DNA of 64,000 bases, from NCBI RefSeq assembly GCF_017355875.1, contig NZ_JAFEWC010000001.1, positions 1 through 64,000 on the forward strand, read 5' to 3'. The translations under genes were made by a program, and so were the position numbers. This stretch comes from Aridibaculum aurantiacum (GTDB lineage Bacteria; Bacteroidota; Bacteroidia; Chitinophagales; Chitinophagaceae). This document shows positions 8,419 through 16,309 of the stretch, piece by piece (position 1 is the first letter of the stretch; each line of letters starts with the position of its first letter). The notes below the pieces were generated by a model, which had not been told where the DNA came from, did not search any database, and saw nothing but the letters and a program-made list of their open reading frames with translations.

Positions 8419-9039
8419 ATGGAATCTGCCATCACAAAAGCGCTCATCATATTTGTTAGGAATACGGAAAAAGGAAAAGTAAAGACACGTATAGCCAAAG
8501 ATCTTGGAGATGACAAGACACTGGAAGTATACAAGTATCTTCTCCAGTATACTGCTGATATTGCCAATACGGTCAACTGCCACCGCTTTGTTTTCTACTC
8601 AGATTATGTGCACATCAGCGACCTGTTTGACGACAAGTGTTTTACCAAGTTTGTGCAGGAAGGAAATGATCTTGGCGAGCGTATGCATAATGCATTAGAG
8701 AAAGTTTTTTCACTGGGTCATAAAGAAGTTTGCATTATCGGCAGTGATTGCTATCAACTGCAGCCAGATCATATAGATGAAGCTTTTGCAGAACTGGAGA
8801 GCCACGATGTGGTTGTAGGTCCAACTACAGATGGGGGTTATTATCTACTGGGGATGAAACAGGCAAACCTCAGGTTGTTTCAGCAAAAGGATTGGGGCAC
8901 TTCTACTGTATTTGACGATACAGTGGCCGACCTTACGCAGCTACAGTTGAAGTACAAAGAATTGGAACAACTGGACGATGTGGATACCATGGATGATTTA
9001 TTAGCTACAGATATTCTGGCTAATCTATCTTCAGATTAA
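8419..9039 (+). CDS. TIGR04282-type arsenosugar glycosyltransferase (DUF2064)
   Basis: 206 residues, nucleotidyl/glycosyltransferase-A-like fold. Motifs are the N-terminal 'ALIIFVRNTEKGKVKTRIA', where the K-G-K-x-K-T-R pattern replaces the nucleotide-binding loop, 'EGNDLGERM', 'IIGSDCYQL' and 'GPTTDGGYYLLGM'. The family is tied to ArsS-type gene clusters, and here it begins 17 bp after arsS. It would act on the sugar part of the arsenic nucleoside product; the donor and acceptor are not known. Translation coupling with arsS is likely. Confidence 0.88.
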   Translation: MESAITKALIIFVRNTEKGKVKTRIAKDLGDDKTLEVYKYLLQYTADIANTVNCHRFVFYSDYVHISDLFDDKCFTKFVQEGNDLGERMHNALEKVFSLGHKEVCIIGSDCYQLQPDHIDEAFAELESHDVVVGPTTDGGYYLLGMKQANLRLFQQKDWGTSTVFDDTVADLTQLQLKYKELEQLDDVDTMDDLLATDILANLSSD

Positions 9040-9055
9040 TTAAATCTGCTGCGGC

Positions 9056-10087
9056 TTGGGATATCAAATTCTAAAACTATACGTTCGCTTCATGATGTGG
9101 TTGTTCTGCAACCGCGTTTCCTTCAATAAAAAAGAGCTGCTGGATGTAAAAGGTCCTTTGCTTATAACCGCCAATCATCCGGACTCTTTTTTTGATGCAC
9201 TAGTGCTGGTGGTACAGTTTAAACAGCAGGTGCACTTCCTGGCGCGGGGCGATGTTTTTATAAAGAAAAGAGTTGCCGCTGTGCTTCGTTGGTTGGGCCT
9301 CATCCCCATTTACAGGATAACAGAAGGAGCACAAAACCTTCACCTGAATGAAGAAACCTTTGAAACCTGCAGGCAGTTGTTTCGAGAAGGAGGTATTGTG
9401 CTGATTTTCATAGAAGGTCTGTGCGAGAACAATTGGGTCTTGCGTCCTTTTAAAAAAGGAGCGGCAAGACTGGCTACCAGTAGCTGGGCCGGCGACGGAA
9501 TGGAAAATGAACTGCAGGTGATGCCATTAGGCATATCGTATAACCACTACCGCGGCTTTGGAAAAAACATAATTGTGGAGATGACAGACCCTGTGAGGAA
9601 GGAGCAGCTTCAATTGGAAGGTGAGGGAGCTACAGCGGTCAATATGTTCAATATCCACATGAGAAATATGATCAGCCAGTTGATGGTAAGATTGGATACT
9701 GCGGTGAAACAGAAAAAGATAAATGCAGCCTTTGCTCAGGCCACTTCTACTGTAGCAGTAAAAGAAGCCTTATATGCTGATCGTCCAAGAAAAGTGAAAG
9801 CTGGTTCTTTATTATGGTTTATCCCGGCAGCTCTTGGGGCTTTTGTTCATGCGCCACTTTATATTCCACTAAGTCAATTGGTAAAGAAGAAAACAAAAGG
9901 AACTGTTTTCTATGATTCAGTATTGTTCGCCTCACTATTAGTTTGCTACCCGCTATACCTGTTACTATTGTTCCTGCTCTTGTGGCATTATGCTGGAGGA
10001 TTGGTTGCTTTACTGGCTACACTGGCAGCACCTCTACTGGCACGAGCTGCAGTTGTATATCGTGCGCAGCATACTACTTCACTTTAG
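9056..10087 (+). CDS. Glycerol-phosphate/1-acylglycerol-phosphate acyltransferase (PlsC-like)
   Basis: 343 residues if started at the TTG at 9056, which is 16 bp after the upstream stop; an ATG at 9092 is the alternative. The acyltransferase block 'ITANHPDSFFDAL' has His41 and Asp47 separated by five residues rather than the classical four, as in the Gat/Sct1-like branch. The second block is 'FIEGLCENNWVLRPFKKGAARLA'. Two or three membrane segments are at the C-terminus (from about residue 260). It would transfer acyl chains to a glycerol-phosphate or lysolipid at the membrane. Its place at the end of the arsenosugar operon suggests acylation of an arsenosugar-glycerol species (inference). 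Confidence 0.82.
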   Translation: MGYQILKLYVRFMMWLFCNRVSFNKKELLDVKGPLLITANHPDSFFDALVLVVQFKQQVHFLARGDVFIKKRVAAVLRWLGLIPIYRITEGAQNLHLNEETFETCRQLFREGGIVLIFIEGLCENNWVLRPFKKGAARLATSSWAGDGMENELQVMPLGISYNHYRGFGKNIIVEMTDPVRKEQLQLEGEGATAVNMFNIHMRNMISQLMVRLDTAVKQKKINAAFAQATSTVAVKEALYADRPRKVKAGSLLWFIPAALGAFVHAPLYIPLSQLVKKKTKGTVFYDSVLFASLLVCYPLYLLLLFLLLWHYAGGLVALLATLAAPLLARAAVVYRAQHTTSL

Positions 10088-11108
10088 ACAAGCTCATCAT
10101 GCCAATCATCCAATCAGGCAGTGGGGTGTTCTTTTTTCTTTTCTTCAGGTCAAAGTACCAGTTGAGTTTTTTCAAGATGGGCACCTTATGTGTTTCCACC
10201 AACTCTATCAATGTACCATCCGGATCTTCTATATAAGCAAACCTGCCGGCAGAAGTTCCCATGCTAAAGCTATCGGCACTATCTACAGTAAACGGTTGGG
10301 CAGATGCAGTAGCTTTTTGCTTTAGCGCATCCATATCTGTTACATCGAAGCATACATGTATAAAGCCACAGTCGCCCCAGTAGCGGTTAGCATAGATCTT
10401 AGATGGCTCCCTGTCCAGGCACTGAACCAGTTCTATTTCTACATCGCCCAGTAATTTGGAAAAGGCACCGCAGGGTGTAAAAGTTTTATGCAACAGCACA
10501 CGCCTGTACTGCTCGTTACTAATGGTAGGAATATCATCAAAAGTCCCGGTAACATCAAATACCACTTCCTGCAGGTCAAGCAGGTCTTTGTAAAAAGCAA
10601 CCGAACGCTCCATATCACTTACGCCTATCACCACACCCAGTACACCACCAACACAGTGGCGCGTAGTTTTAAACTTCTGGTGATACTCTACTACCTGGAA
10701 GTTGTTGCCGTTGATATCTTTCATCCACGATGACCTTTGGCCATGCGGAGACACAGTGACGGGTGCATAGGAAGGGAAATTTTCTGCAAGACTATCTATA
10801 TCGCAGGAGCGCATTTTTACTCCGTAAATGCCAATATCTCCATAGGTAGGTTGAGTAAATGGAAAAGCAGGTTGCCTGCTTTGGAATTGCCAAAGTTCAA
10901 AACCACCACCACCCTGCATATTCAGTGTAAGAATGGCTTCGCGTGAATGTACCTCGTTGCCGGTGTAGCGTGTCATGAGGCTTGCTTCTGCTTTGTCCTC
11001 AAACACCAGCACATCCATACCAAAAAGGTCTTTGTAATAATGCTTTGCTTCCTGCGCGTTCACAACGCCAATGCCTACCTGTTGTATGCCGGTTACTAAC
11101 GATTTCAT
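10074..11108 (-). CDS. Double VOC (glyoxalase-fold) protein
   Basis: 344 residues with two vicinal-oxygen-chelate modules, roughly residues 1-135 and 145-305. Each starts with the typical 'GVGVV...AKHYYKDLFGMDV' or 'GVVIGVSDMERSVAFYKDLL' helix-strand pattern, and the second ends 'FAYIEDPDGTLIELVE', with the metal-ligand Glu. Members include dioxygenases, lyases and epoxide or arsenic-resistance enzymes, so the reaction is open. It lies 1 bp downstream of the glycosyltransferase gene and shares its transcript, and its 3' end overlaps the convergent acyltransferase gene by 14 bp. Context suggests a role in arsenosugar metabolism (inference). Confidence 0.8.
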   Translation of the reverse strand: MKSLVTGIQQVGIGVVNAQEAKHYYKDLFGMDVLVFEDKAEASLMTRYTGNEVHSREAILTLNMQGGGGFELWQFQSRQPAFPFTQPTYGDIGIYGVKMRSCDIDSLAENFPSYAPVTVSPHGQRSSWMKDINGNNFQVVEYHQKFKTTRHCVGGVLGVVIGVSDMERSVAFYKDLLDLQEVVFDVTGTFDDIPTISNEQYRRVLLHKTFTPCGAFSKLLGDVEIELVQCLDREPSKIYANRYWGDCGFIHVCFDVTDMDALKQKATASAQPFTVDSADSFSMGTSAGRFAYIEDPDGTLIELVETHKVPILKKLNWYFDLKKRKKNTPLPDWMIGMMSLSKVK

Positions 11109-11109
11109 G

Positions 11110-11814
11110 TTACCTGTAATTAAGGAGCCTCTTGTAAGTCATGGCCATTTCTTCATCTGATGCTTTGCCACTCTTCCACATCTTCATTACCCTGTAATTA
11201 GCATATAACACTTTGAAGTAGCTATTGGTTTCATATTTACGTGCACTTACCAATATATCTTTTGGAATTATTTTGAAACGGTATCCTGCTTCTTTAGCAC
11301 GCTTAATAAAATCATATTCTTCCATGATCCGCATACTCCTGTAGCCATCCAGATTTTCAAAAACCTGTCGCTTTACAAACAAGGTTTGATCGCCGCCCCT
11401 ACACCATATAAATGGAAACCTGGTAAAAAAGCTATTCACCTTTAGCAGCGGGTGATCGCTGTCGAACTTATACCGATAACAACCCATATCATACCCTTCT
11501 TTCAAAGCCGCGGCTATGTCTGTTATATAATCAGGGTGGATCTTTACATCAGCATGAACAAAATATAAGATCTCTTCAGGGCACAGGGAAGCAGCATAAT
11601 TCATTTGCGCAGCACGTGAGCGTTGTGGAGATACAACAGCAAGATCGGCTCCGGTGTCCTTAGCTTCCTGCAGTGTATCATCAGTACTTCCACCATCACT
11701 TACAATTATTCGCATGGAAGCTTCTCGCTTATTCTTCAGCAACGACGTGACCAGGTTGCCAATGGAGCCTGCTTCGTTGTAAGTAGGAATGATAACAGCT
11801 ATGTTCATGTGCAA
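11110..11814 (-). CDS. TIGR04283-type arsenosugar glycosyltransferase (GT2)
   Basis: 234 residues of a GT-A glycosyltransferase. The N-terminus 'IAVIIPTYNEAGSIGNLV' and 'IIVSDGGSTDDT' bind the nucleotide sugar, and the DxD-like 'FVHADVKIHPDY' holds the metal. The C-terminal 'ILVSARKYETNSYFKVLY' is the signature of the TIGR04283 subgroup, which co-occurs with ArsS. It is on the minus strand, first in a two-gene transcript with the VOC protein. With the DUF2064 enzyme it could place the glycerol or sugar on the arsenic nucleoside; the division of labour is unknown. Confidence 0.88.
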   Translation of the reverse strand: MHMNIAVIIPTYNEAGSIGNLVTSLLKNKREASMRIIVSDGGSTDDTLQEAKDTGADLAVVSPQRSRAAQMNYAASLCPEEILYFVHADVKIHPDYITDIAAALKEGYDMGCYRYKFDSDHPLLKVNSFFTRFPFIWCRGGDQTLFVKRQVFENLDGYRSMRIMEEYDFIKRAKEAGYRFKIIPKDILVSARKYETNSYFKVLYANYRVMKMWKSGKASDEEMAMTYKRLLNYR

Positions 11815-11929
11815 GCCTTTTATAAGTAATACGCAAAATCAGGGAGAAGGGTTTATACAAAAATTTTTTTCCGTCTCCTCTTTAGTTTTACAAGCTATAG
11901 TTATCTTCTCACATTATTTAAAAATACTA

Positions 11930-12433
11930 ATGGAAAATGATGTGCTGCTGCGGCAGTGGCGAAAAGAAGATTGTAATGCACTGGCAGCTATTGCTAATAA
12001 TAAAAAGATATGGCTAAACGTGCGTGACCGGTTTCCACATCCGTATACCATTAAAGATGCCTTGGAGTGGATAGATCACACCAACCAGCAGCAGCCGCTG
12101 CAAAACCTGGCCATCATTTACAAGTCCCAACTAGCCGGAAGTATAGGCGTTACAGTTCGCGATGATGTCTATAGAAAAAGTATAGAGATCGGTTATTTCA
12201 TCGGTGAACCATTTTGGGGAAAAGGAATAGCTACCATTGCCGTAGCACAAATGCTGCAATACATAAAGCAGCGTTTTGATGTAGTGCGCGTATATGCTGA
12301 AGTTTTCGAAACCAATCATGCATCCATGAAAGTATTGGAGAAGAACGGCTTCAAGCACGAAGGCATCAGGAAAAAAGCGGTCATCAAAAACAACGTGTTG
12401 ATGGATGACCACGTATGGGTAAAATTCATATAA
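11930..12433 (+). CDS. GNAT-family N-acetyltransferase (RimJ/RimL-like)
   Basis: 167 residues from the ATG at 11930 (MENDVLLRQW); the longer open frame upstream is antisense to the glycosyltransferase leader and was dropped. Members move an acetyl group from acetyl-CoA to an amine. The RimJ/L-type features are 'LRQWRKEDCNALAAIANN', the beta-4/alpha-3 acetyl-CoA loop 'IGYFIGEPFWGKGIATIAV' and the 'NHASMKVLEKNGFKHEGI' motif. The substrate is unknown; ribosomal proteins or small amines are both possible. The small ORF at 12415 starts within its last codons. Confidence 0.87.
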   Translation: MENDVLLRQWRKEDCNALAAIANNKKIWLNVRDRFPHPYTIKDALEWIDHTNQQQPLQNLAIIYKSQLAGSIGVTVRDDVYRKSIEIGYFIGEPFWGKGIATIAVAQMLQYIKQRFDVVRVYAEVFETNHASMKVLEKNGFKHEGIRKKAVIKNNVLMDDHVWVKFI

Positions 12434-12567
12434 TAAATAACGGGCGGTTACGTTATAAGCCGTATCAAAATTTTAAATGGGTACATGTGAATGGAGAAAA
12501 TGAATTTCCAGAAGCTTTTATCTATGCAGGCTTTACCGGCTACAGTAGCTGGAAACACCTCATATAA
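12415..12567 (+). CDS. Small hypothetical protein overlapping the GNAT gene end
   Basis: An ATG at 12415, inside the last 19 nt of the GNAT gene in another frame, opens a 50-residue frame (MGKIHIINNGRLRYK... ending SWKHLI). The composition is protein-like, with a Tyr/Trp/Phe-rich C-terminal half (FTGYSSWKHL) and no strong low complexity. The overlapping start suggests translational coupling. It could instead be the surviving tail of a larger gene. No family was recognised. Confidence 0.45.
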   Translation: MGKIHIINNGRLRYKPYQNFKWVHVNGENEFPEAFIYAGFTGYSSWKHLI

Positions 12568-12594
12568 TAACTTCTAAATTATCGTTCAACCTAT

Positions 12595-12602
12595 TACCTT
12601 CG
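12595..12602 (+). promoter_or_regulatory. -7 promoter box of the DUF4836 gene
   Basis: TACCTTCG matches TAnnTTTG except for C at the seventh position and lies 23 nt before the ATG at 12626, a good distance for a short leader. Confidence 0.4.
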
Positions 12603-12625
12603 TTGCCCTAAACCACTAATTGTTT

Positions 12626-14335
12626 ATGAAATCTATCACCAGGTTGTCGCTGCTGCTATTGCTTTCAGCAGCGGTCTTTACTTCATGTAAAAAATCTGCA
12701 CCCAAACAAACGAGGCATATTCCAAAAAATGCTGTTTTTGTTGCTGCCATCAACACCAAAGCCATCACCAACAAATTGGCTAAAAGCCAGGCTACGGTAG
12801 AAAATTTATTCAAGTCATTCTCGAAGGATGATACGACTGTAAGCAAAGGCAAAAAAGAATGGGAAGAATTCCAAAACTCAGGAATTGACCTAAGCGAAAA
12901 CTTCTATGTATCTGTTGTTCAGAAAAGCGGCGGCATGGGTATGGCCGGCGGTAACTCTATTGTAGCAGGTATCGGCGGTTTAAAGGATGCCGGTAAAATG
13001 GAAGCTTATGTAAAGAAGAAGCAACCCAATGCAGAAATAAGAAAAGAGAAAGATTATTCTTATGCTAATGTAGAGGGCAACAGCATTGTAGCATGGGGCA
13101 ACGACCTTGTGTTGGTAATGACTGCAAACCAGAATGCAGGAATGCAGATGGAATTTGACAGCACTACCGGCGAATACAACTTCAAGCAACCAGCCAATAC
13201 CGGCAATGACCTGAAATCTGAAGTAGCGGCTTATTTCGCTATGAAAGAGGACCAGTCTATTGCTTCTATTCCTGAGTTCAGAGACCTGATGCAGGAAAAT
13301 GCAGACGGAAGTTTCTGGGTGAACTCTACTTCAAGTTTAGAGAATATGCCTATTCCTTTACCTAAGGTGAAGGAGCTGATCGAAAATAGTTTCACCGCAG
13401 CAACACTCAATTTTGAAGATGGTAAAGTAGTGGTAGAAACAAGGTCGTATAGCAGCCCGGCGCTTAGCAATATCCTGAAGAAATATGCTGGTCCTACAGT
13501 TGACCTGAACATGGTAGAGCGTTATCCTTCTAAAAACATCAACGGTTTCATGGCTTTTGCTTTCAACCCGGGAATGATCAACGACATCATCATGCACCTG
13601 GAAGTAAAAGGTGTTGCTGACCAGTATTTGTCAAACGCTCTTGGTGGACAGTACACAGTAGAAGATGTAGCAAAAGCTATTAAAGGCGATATGGCTGTTG
13701 TTGTTTCTGATTTCACTATGCCACAGGTTGATCCTGCTACAGGTATGCCAAAGACAGCTAGCCCAATGAGGATGGTGCTGAATGTGCCTGTAGGCGATAA
13801 AGCCCAGATGAACAGGCTAATGGATAAACTGGTAGAGATGGGATTGATGGTAAAACAAGGTAATGAATATCGTGCTACTGAAGCCATCAGCAGAACCGGC
13901 TACCAGGTAGTGGTGGATGATAAAAATCTATTGGCTGCATCTGACGCAGAGTTATTGGCACAATACAAAGCCGGTAATGCAAAAGCTGGTATCAGCAACG
14001 ACATCATGGGCGACTTCAAAGGAAAGAATGCTGCCTTCTATGTAAATATTGAAAGCATCCTAAACCAGTTCCCAGCTGAAGGTGGTCCAAACGCTGTTAT
14101 GCCACAGGCAAAAGCTACTTTCCGAGATGCAAAAGGACATGCTGACAACTTCAATGGCAAGTATACTGCTGGTCATTTTGAACTAAGGATGAAGAACGAG
14201 AAAGAGAACAGCCTGGTATCGCTGGTGCAATTCCTTTCTTCTGTTGGACATACTTTTAGCAATCCTGCTAACATAAGCGTAGATGATGTAGAGCTGGAAG
14301 AACTGGAACCAAGCAAAACAGATACTGCTCAATAA
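12626..14335 (+). CDS. DUF4836-family lipoprotein
   Basis: 569 residues from the ATG at 12626 (a TTG two codons upstream is the longest-frame start). The N-terminus MKSITRLSLLLLLSAAVFTSCKK is a lipoprotein signal with the lipid-carrying Cys at residue 20, followed by the family opening 'HIPKNAVFVAAINTKAI'. The rest is a two-module protein with repeated 'NGFMAFAFNPG' and 'AAFYVNIESIL' segments. The function of DUF4836 is unknown; surface or periplasmic exposure is likely. It is followed by a strong terminator, so it is transcribed alone. Confidence 0.85.
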   Translation: MKSITRLSLLLLLSAAVFTSCKKSAPKQTRHIPKNAVFVAAINTKAITNKLAKSQATVENLFKSFSKDDTTVSKGKKEWEEFQNSGIDLSENFYVSVVQKSGGMGMAGGNSIVAGIGGLKDAGKMEAYVKKKQPNAEIRKEKDYSYANVEGNSIVAWGNDLVLVMTANQNAGMQMEFDSTTGEYNFKQPANTGNDLKSEVAAYFAMKEDQSIASIPEFRDLMQENADGSFWVNSTSSLENMPIPLPKVKELIENSFTAATLNFEDGKVVVETRSYSSPALSNILKKYAGPTVDLNMVERYPSKNINGFMAFAFNPGMINDIIMHLEVKGVADQYLSNALGGQYTVEDVAKAIKGDMAVVVSDFTMPQVDPATGMPKTASPMRMVLNVPVGDKAQMNRLMDKLVEMGLMVKQGNEYRATEAISRTGYQVVVDDKNLLAASDAELLAQYKAGNAKAGISNDIMGDFKGKNAAFYVNIESILNQFPAEGGPNAVMPQAKATFRDAKGHADNFNGKYTAGHFELRMKNEKENSLVSLVQFLSSVGHTFSNPANISVDDVELEELEPSKTDTAQ

Positions 14336-14352
14336 GCATGATAATGTATAGG

Positions 14353-14384
14353 AAAAGGTTGCGCTAAGTCGCAACCTTTTTCAT
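14353..14384 (+). terminator. Rho-independent terminator after the DUF4836 gene
   Basis: An 11-bp perfect stem (14353-14363 with 14370-14380) has a 6-nt loop and a T-run right after it. Its A-run on the other side makes it potentially bidirectional. Confidence 0.8.
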
Positions 14385-14417
14385 TTAATTTGAGTGTAAA
14401 ACTCCCGCATCAATACA

Positions 14418-15065
14418 ATGCAGATACAATTACAGCAGGTAGTGCCAATACCGCTTCGCGAAAAGATATTGGCGAGGCAATCAGGTATATGGAATACGCA
14501 GGTGGTTTTTGCCCCTGGCGAATGGATAAAAATAAAAGCACCCAGTGGTACCGGTAAAACAACCTTGATGAATATGCTGTACAAGGTGCGCCACGATTAC
14601 GAAGGCAATATCCTGTGGGGCATCAAAGATATCAGGAACATAAACGGCGTTGAGCTTGCTGAAAAAAGACAGCAACAGATGAGTGTCATCTTCCAGGACC
14701 TGCGGCTGTTTCCTAACCTTACTGCACGTGAAAACATAGAACTGAAGCGGGTAATGGGCAAACCGCTATATGAGGCAGGGGTGATAAATGAAATGGCAGA
14801 GCGATTAGGTGTAGCCGGTATACTTCATCAAAAAGCAGGCATTTGCAGCTATGGCGAACAGCAGCGGCTGGCCATCATCCGCTCGTTGATGCAGCCTTTC
14901 AAGTGGCTGATCATGGATGAGCCATTTAGCCATCTTGATAGTGAGAATACAAAAAAAGCTGCCGCCTTGATAGCTGAGGAATGTGCCAAGAGAAACGCAG
15001 GCTTTATTCTCACTGACCTGGATGATGATACCAACTTTAACTACACCCAATACTATACTTTATAA
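14418..15065 (+). CDS. ABC transporter ATP-binding protein
   Basis: 215 residues. The Walker A loop is APSGTGKTT (residues 41-49), with Ala in place of the first Gly. The ABC signature is 'CSYGEQQRLAIIRSL', an unusual CSYGE in place of LSGGQ, and the Walker B and H-loop region is 'WLIMDEPFSHLD'. Length and lack of extra domains fit a LolD/FtsE-like ATPase. It pairs with the permease gene starting 12 bp downstream; together they form a MacB/LolCDE-like system, perhaps for lipoproteins or peptides. The modified signature and the weak H-loop ('ILTDLDDDTN') are odd and may mean altered ATP turnover. Confidence 0.85.
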   Translation: MQIQLQQVVPIPLREKILARQSGIWNTQVVFAPGEWIKIKAPSGTGKTTLMNMLYKVRHDYEGNILWGIKDIRNINGVELAEKRQQQMSVIFQDLRLFPNLTARENIELKRVMGKPLYEAGVINEMAERLGVAGILHQKAGICSYGEQQRLAIIRSLMQPFKWLIMDEPFSHLDSENTKKAAALIAEECAKRNAGFILTDLDDDTNFNYTQYYTL

Positions 15066-15077
15066 CCCCGGCAGTTC

Positions 15078-16262
15078 ATGTTTCACCAATTACTAAAAAA
15101 GATCATCAGGAGCGGGATAGGGAAAAGCAGGAGATTGATGGCAGCAACCGGTTTGTCTATAGCCATGCTGCTCATTTTTTCGGCGGTGCAGGTGCAGGTA
15201 AATTACAACGAGCTGCTGCACGGCGAAAGCAACCAGGACAGTATTGCCAACTTTTTGGTCATCAACAAGAAGATAGATGGCAACAGCAGCGATAATACAT
15301 TAAGTGCTCAGCAGGTTGCTGAACTGCAGCAACAGCCTTTTATTGAAGAAGTAGGTCAACTTACAGCAAGTCGTTTCAAAGTGACGGCACAAAGCCCCAG
15401 CGACAACTTCCCTTTTTATACCGACCTGTTTTTTGAGAGCGTACCAAACAAGTTCATTGATGTTCAGTCAACAGATTGGAAGTGGGAGGAAGGTTCGCAA
15501 GTCATCCCGATGATCATTCCTAACCAGTTTTTAGACCTGTACAATTTTGGGTTCGCACCATCGCAAAACCTCATTCAGCTAACGCAGGGCATGGTCATGT
15601 CCATACCTATCATCATCAACATACATGGCAGCGGCCAGGTGGTGCAGTTTACCGGGAGGGTAGTGGGTTTCAGCGACCGTATATCTTCTGTGCTGGTGCC
15701 GGATAATTTTTTAAAATGGGCAAACCAGCGGTTTAGTGTAGGTGCAGAGTCAAGACCATCACGTGTGGTCATAAAAACAAATGATCCCGGCGATCCGCAG
15801 CTGGTGGAATATTTACAGGAAAAGGGGCTGGTAACGGATGCGGACAAAACCCGTTTTAGCAAGTACCGCCAGGTGGTAAATACGGTGGTCAATGCTTCAT
15901 GGGTCACAGGTGCAACCATGCTATTGTTTGCGCTGCTGGTGTTCTCGCTGTTCATCCAGCTGACGATCGCTTCTACAAAAACAGAGATCAACCTGCTGAT
16001 TACGCTTGGCACCTCGCCCAAGCAGCTGCAGCGTTTCCTGCTACGGCAGTTTATGCCGTTCAATATTATTATTACGCTTATTTGCCTGCTGGTGGTGGCG
16101 GTACTGCAGTGGTGGTTACAACGTTTCCTGCAGCAGCAGAACATGAACATCAGCCCGTGGATATCATATTATACTGTACTCACCGCTGCTCTTATTCTGC
16201 TGGTGCTTTGGCTGGTGAATACAAGAACCATCTATAAATACATAAAACAGGCAGAGGAATAA
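15078..16262 (+). CDS. ABC transporter permease (FtsX/LolC-like)
   Basis: 394 residues. One N-terminal membrane segment (about residues 24-40) is followed by a 220-residue periplasmic domain and three membrane helices near residues 275-390, the layout of FtsX/MacB-type permeases. It follows the ATPase gene by 12 bp in the same transcript. The cargo is not evident. The pair ends at a bidirectional terminator. Confidence 0.8.
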   Translation: MFHQLLKKIIRSGIGKSRRLMAATGLSIAMLLIFSAVQVQVNYNELLHGESNQDSIANFLVINKKIDGNSSDNTLSAQQVAELQQQPFIEEVGQLTASRFKVTAQSPSDNFPFYTDLFFESVPNKFIDVQSTDWKWEEGSQVIPMIIPNQFLDLYNFGFAPSQNLIQLTQGMVMSIPIIINIHGSGQVVQFTGRVVGFSDRISSVLVPDNFLKWANQRFSVGAESRPSRVVIKTNDPGDPQLVEYLQEKGLVTDADKTRFSKYRQVVNTVVNASWVTGATMLLFALLVFSLFIQLTIASTKTEINLLITLGTSPKQLQRFLLRQFMPFNIIITLICLLVVAVLQWWLQRFLQQQNMNISPWISYYTVLTAALILLVLWLVNTRTIYKYIKQAEE

Positions 16263-16280
16263 ATTAGTAGAGGAAATAGA

Positions 16281-16306
16281 AAAAGCCACCCGCTGAGGTG
16301 GCTTTT
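16281..16306. terminator. Bidirectional terminator between the ABC operon and ricT
   Basis: AAAAGCCACC (16281-16290) and GGTGGCTTTT (16297-16306) form a perfect 10-bp stem with a 6-nt loop. T-runs on both strands let it stop both converging transcripts. Confidence 0.85.
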
Positions 16307-16309
16307 CTT

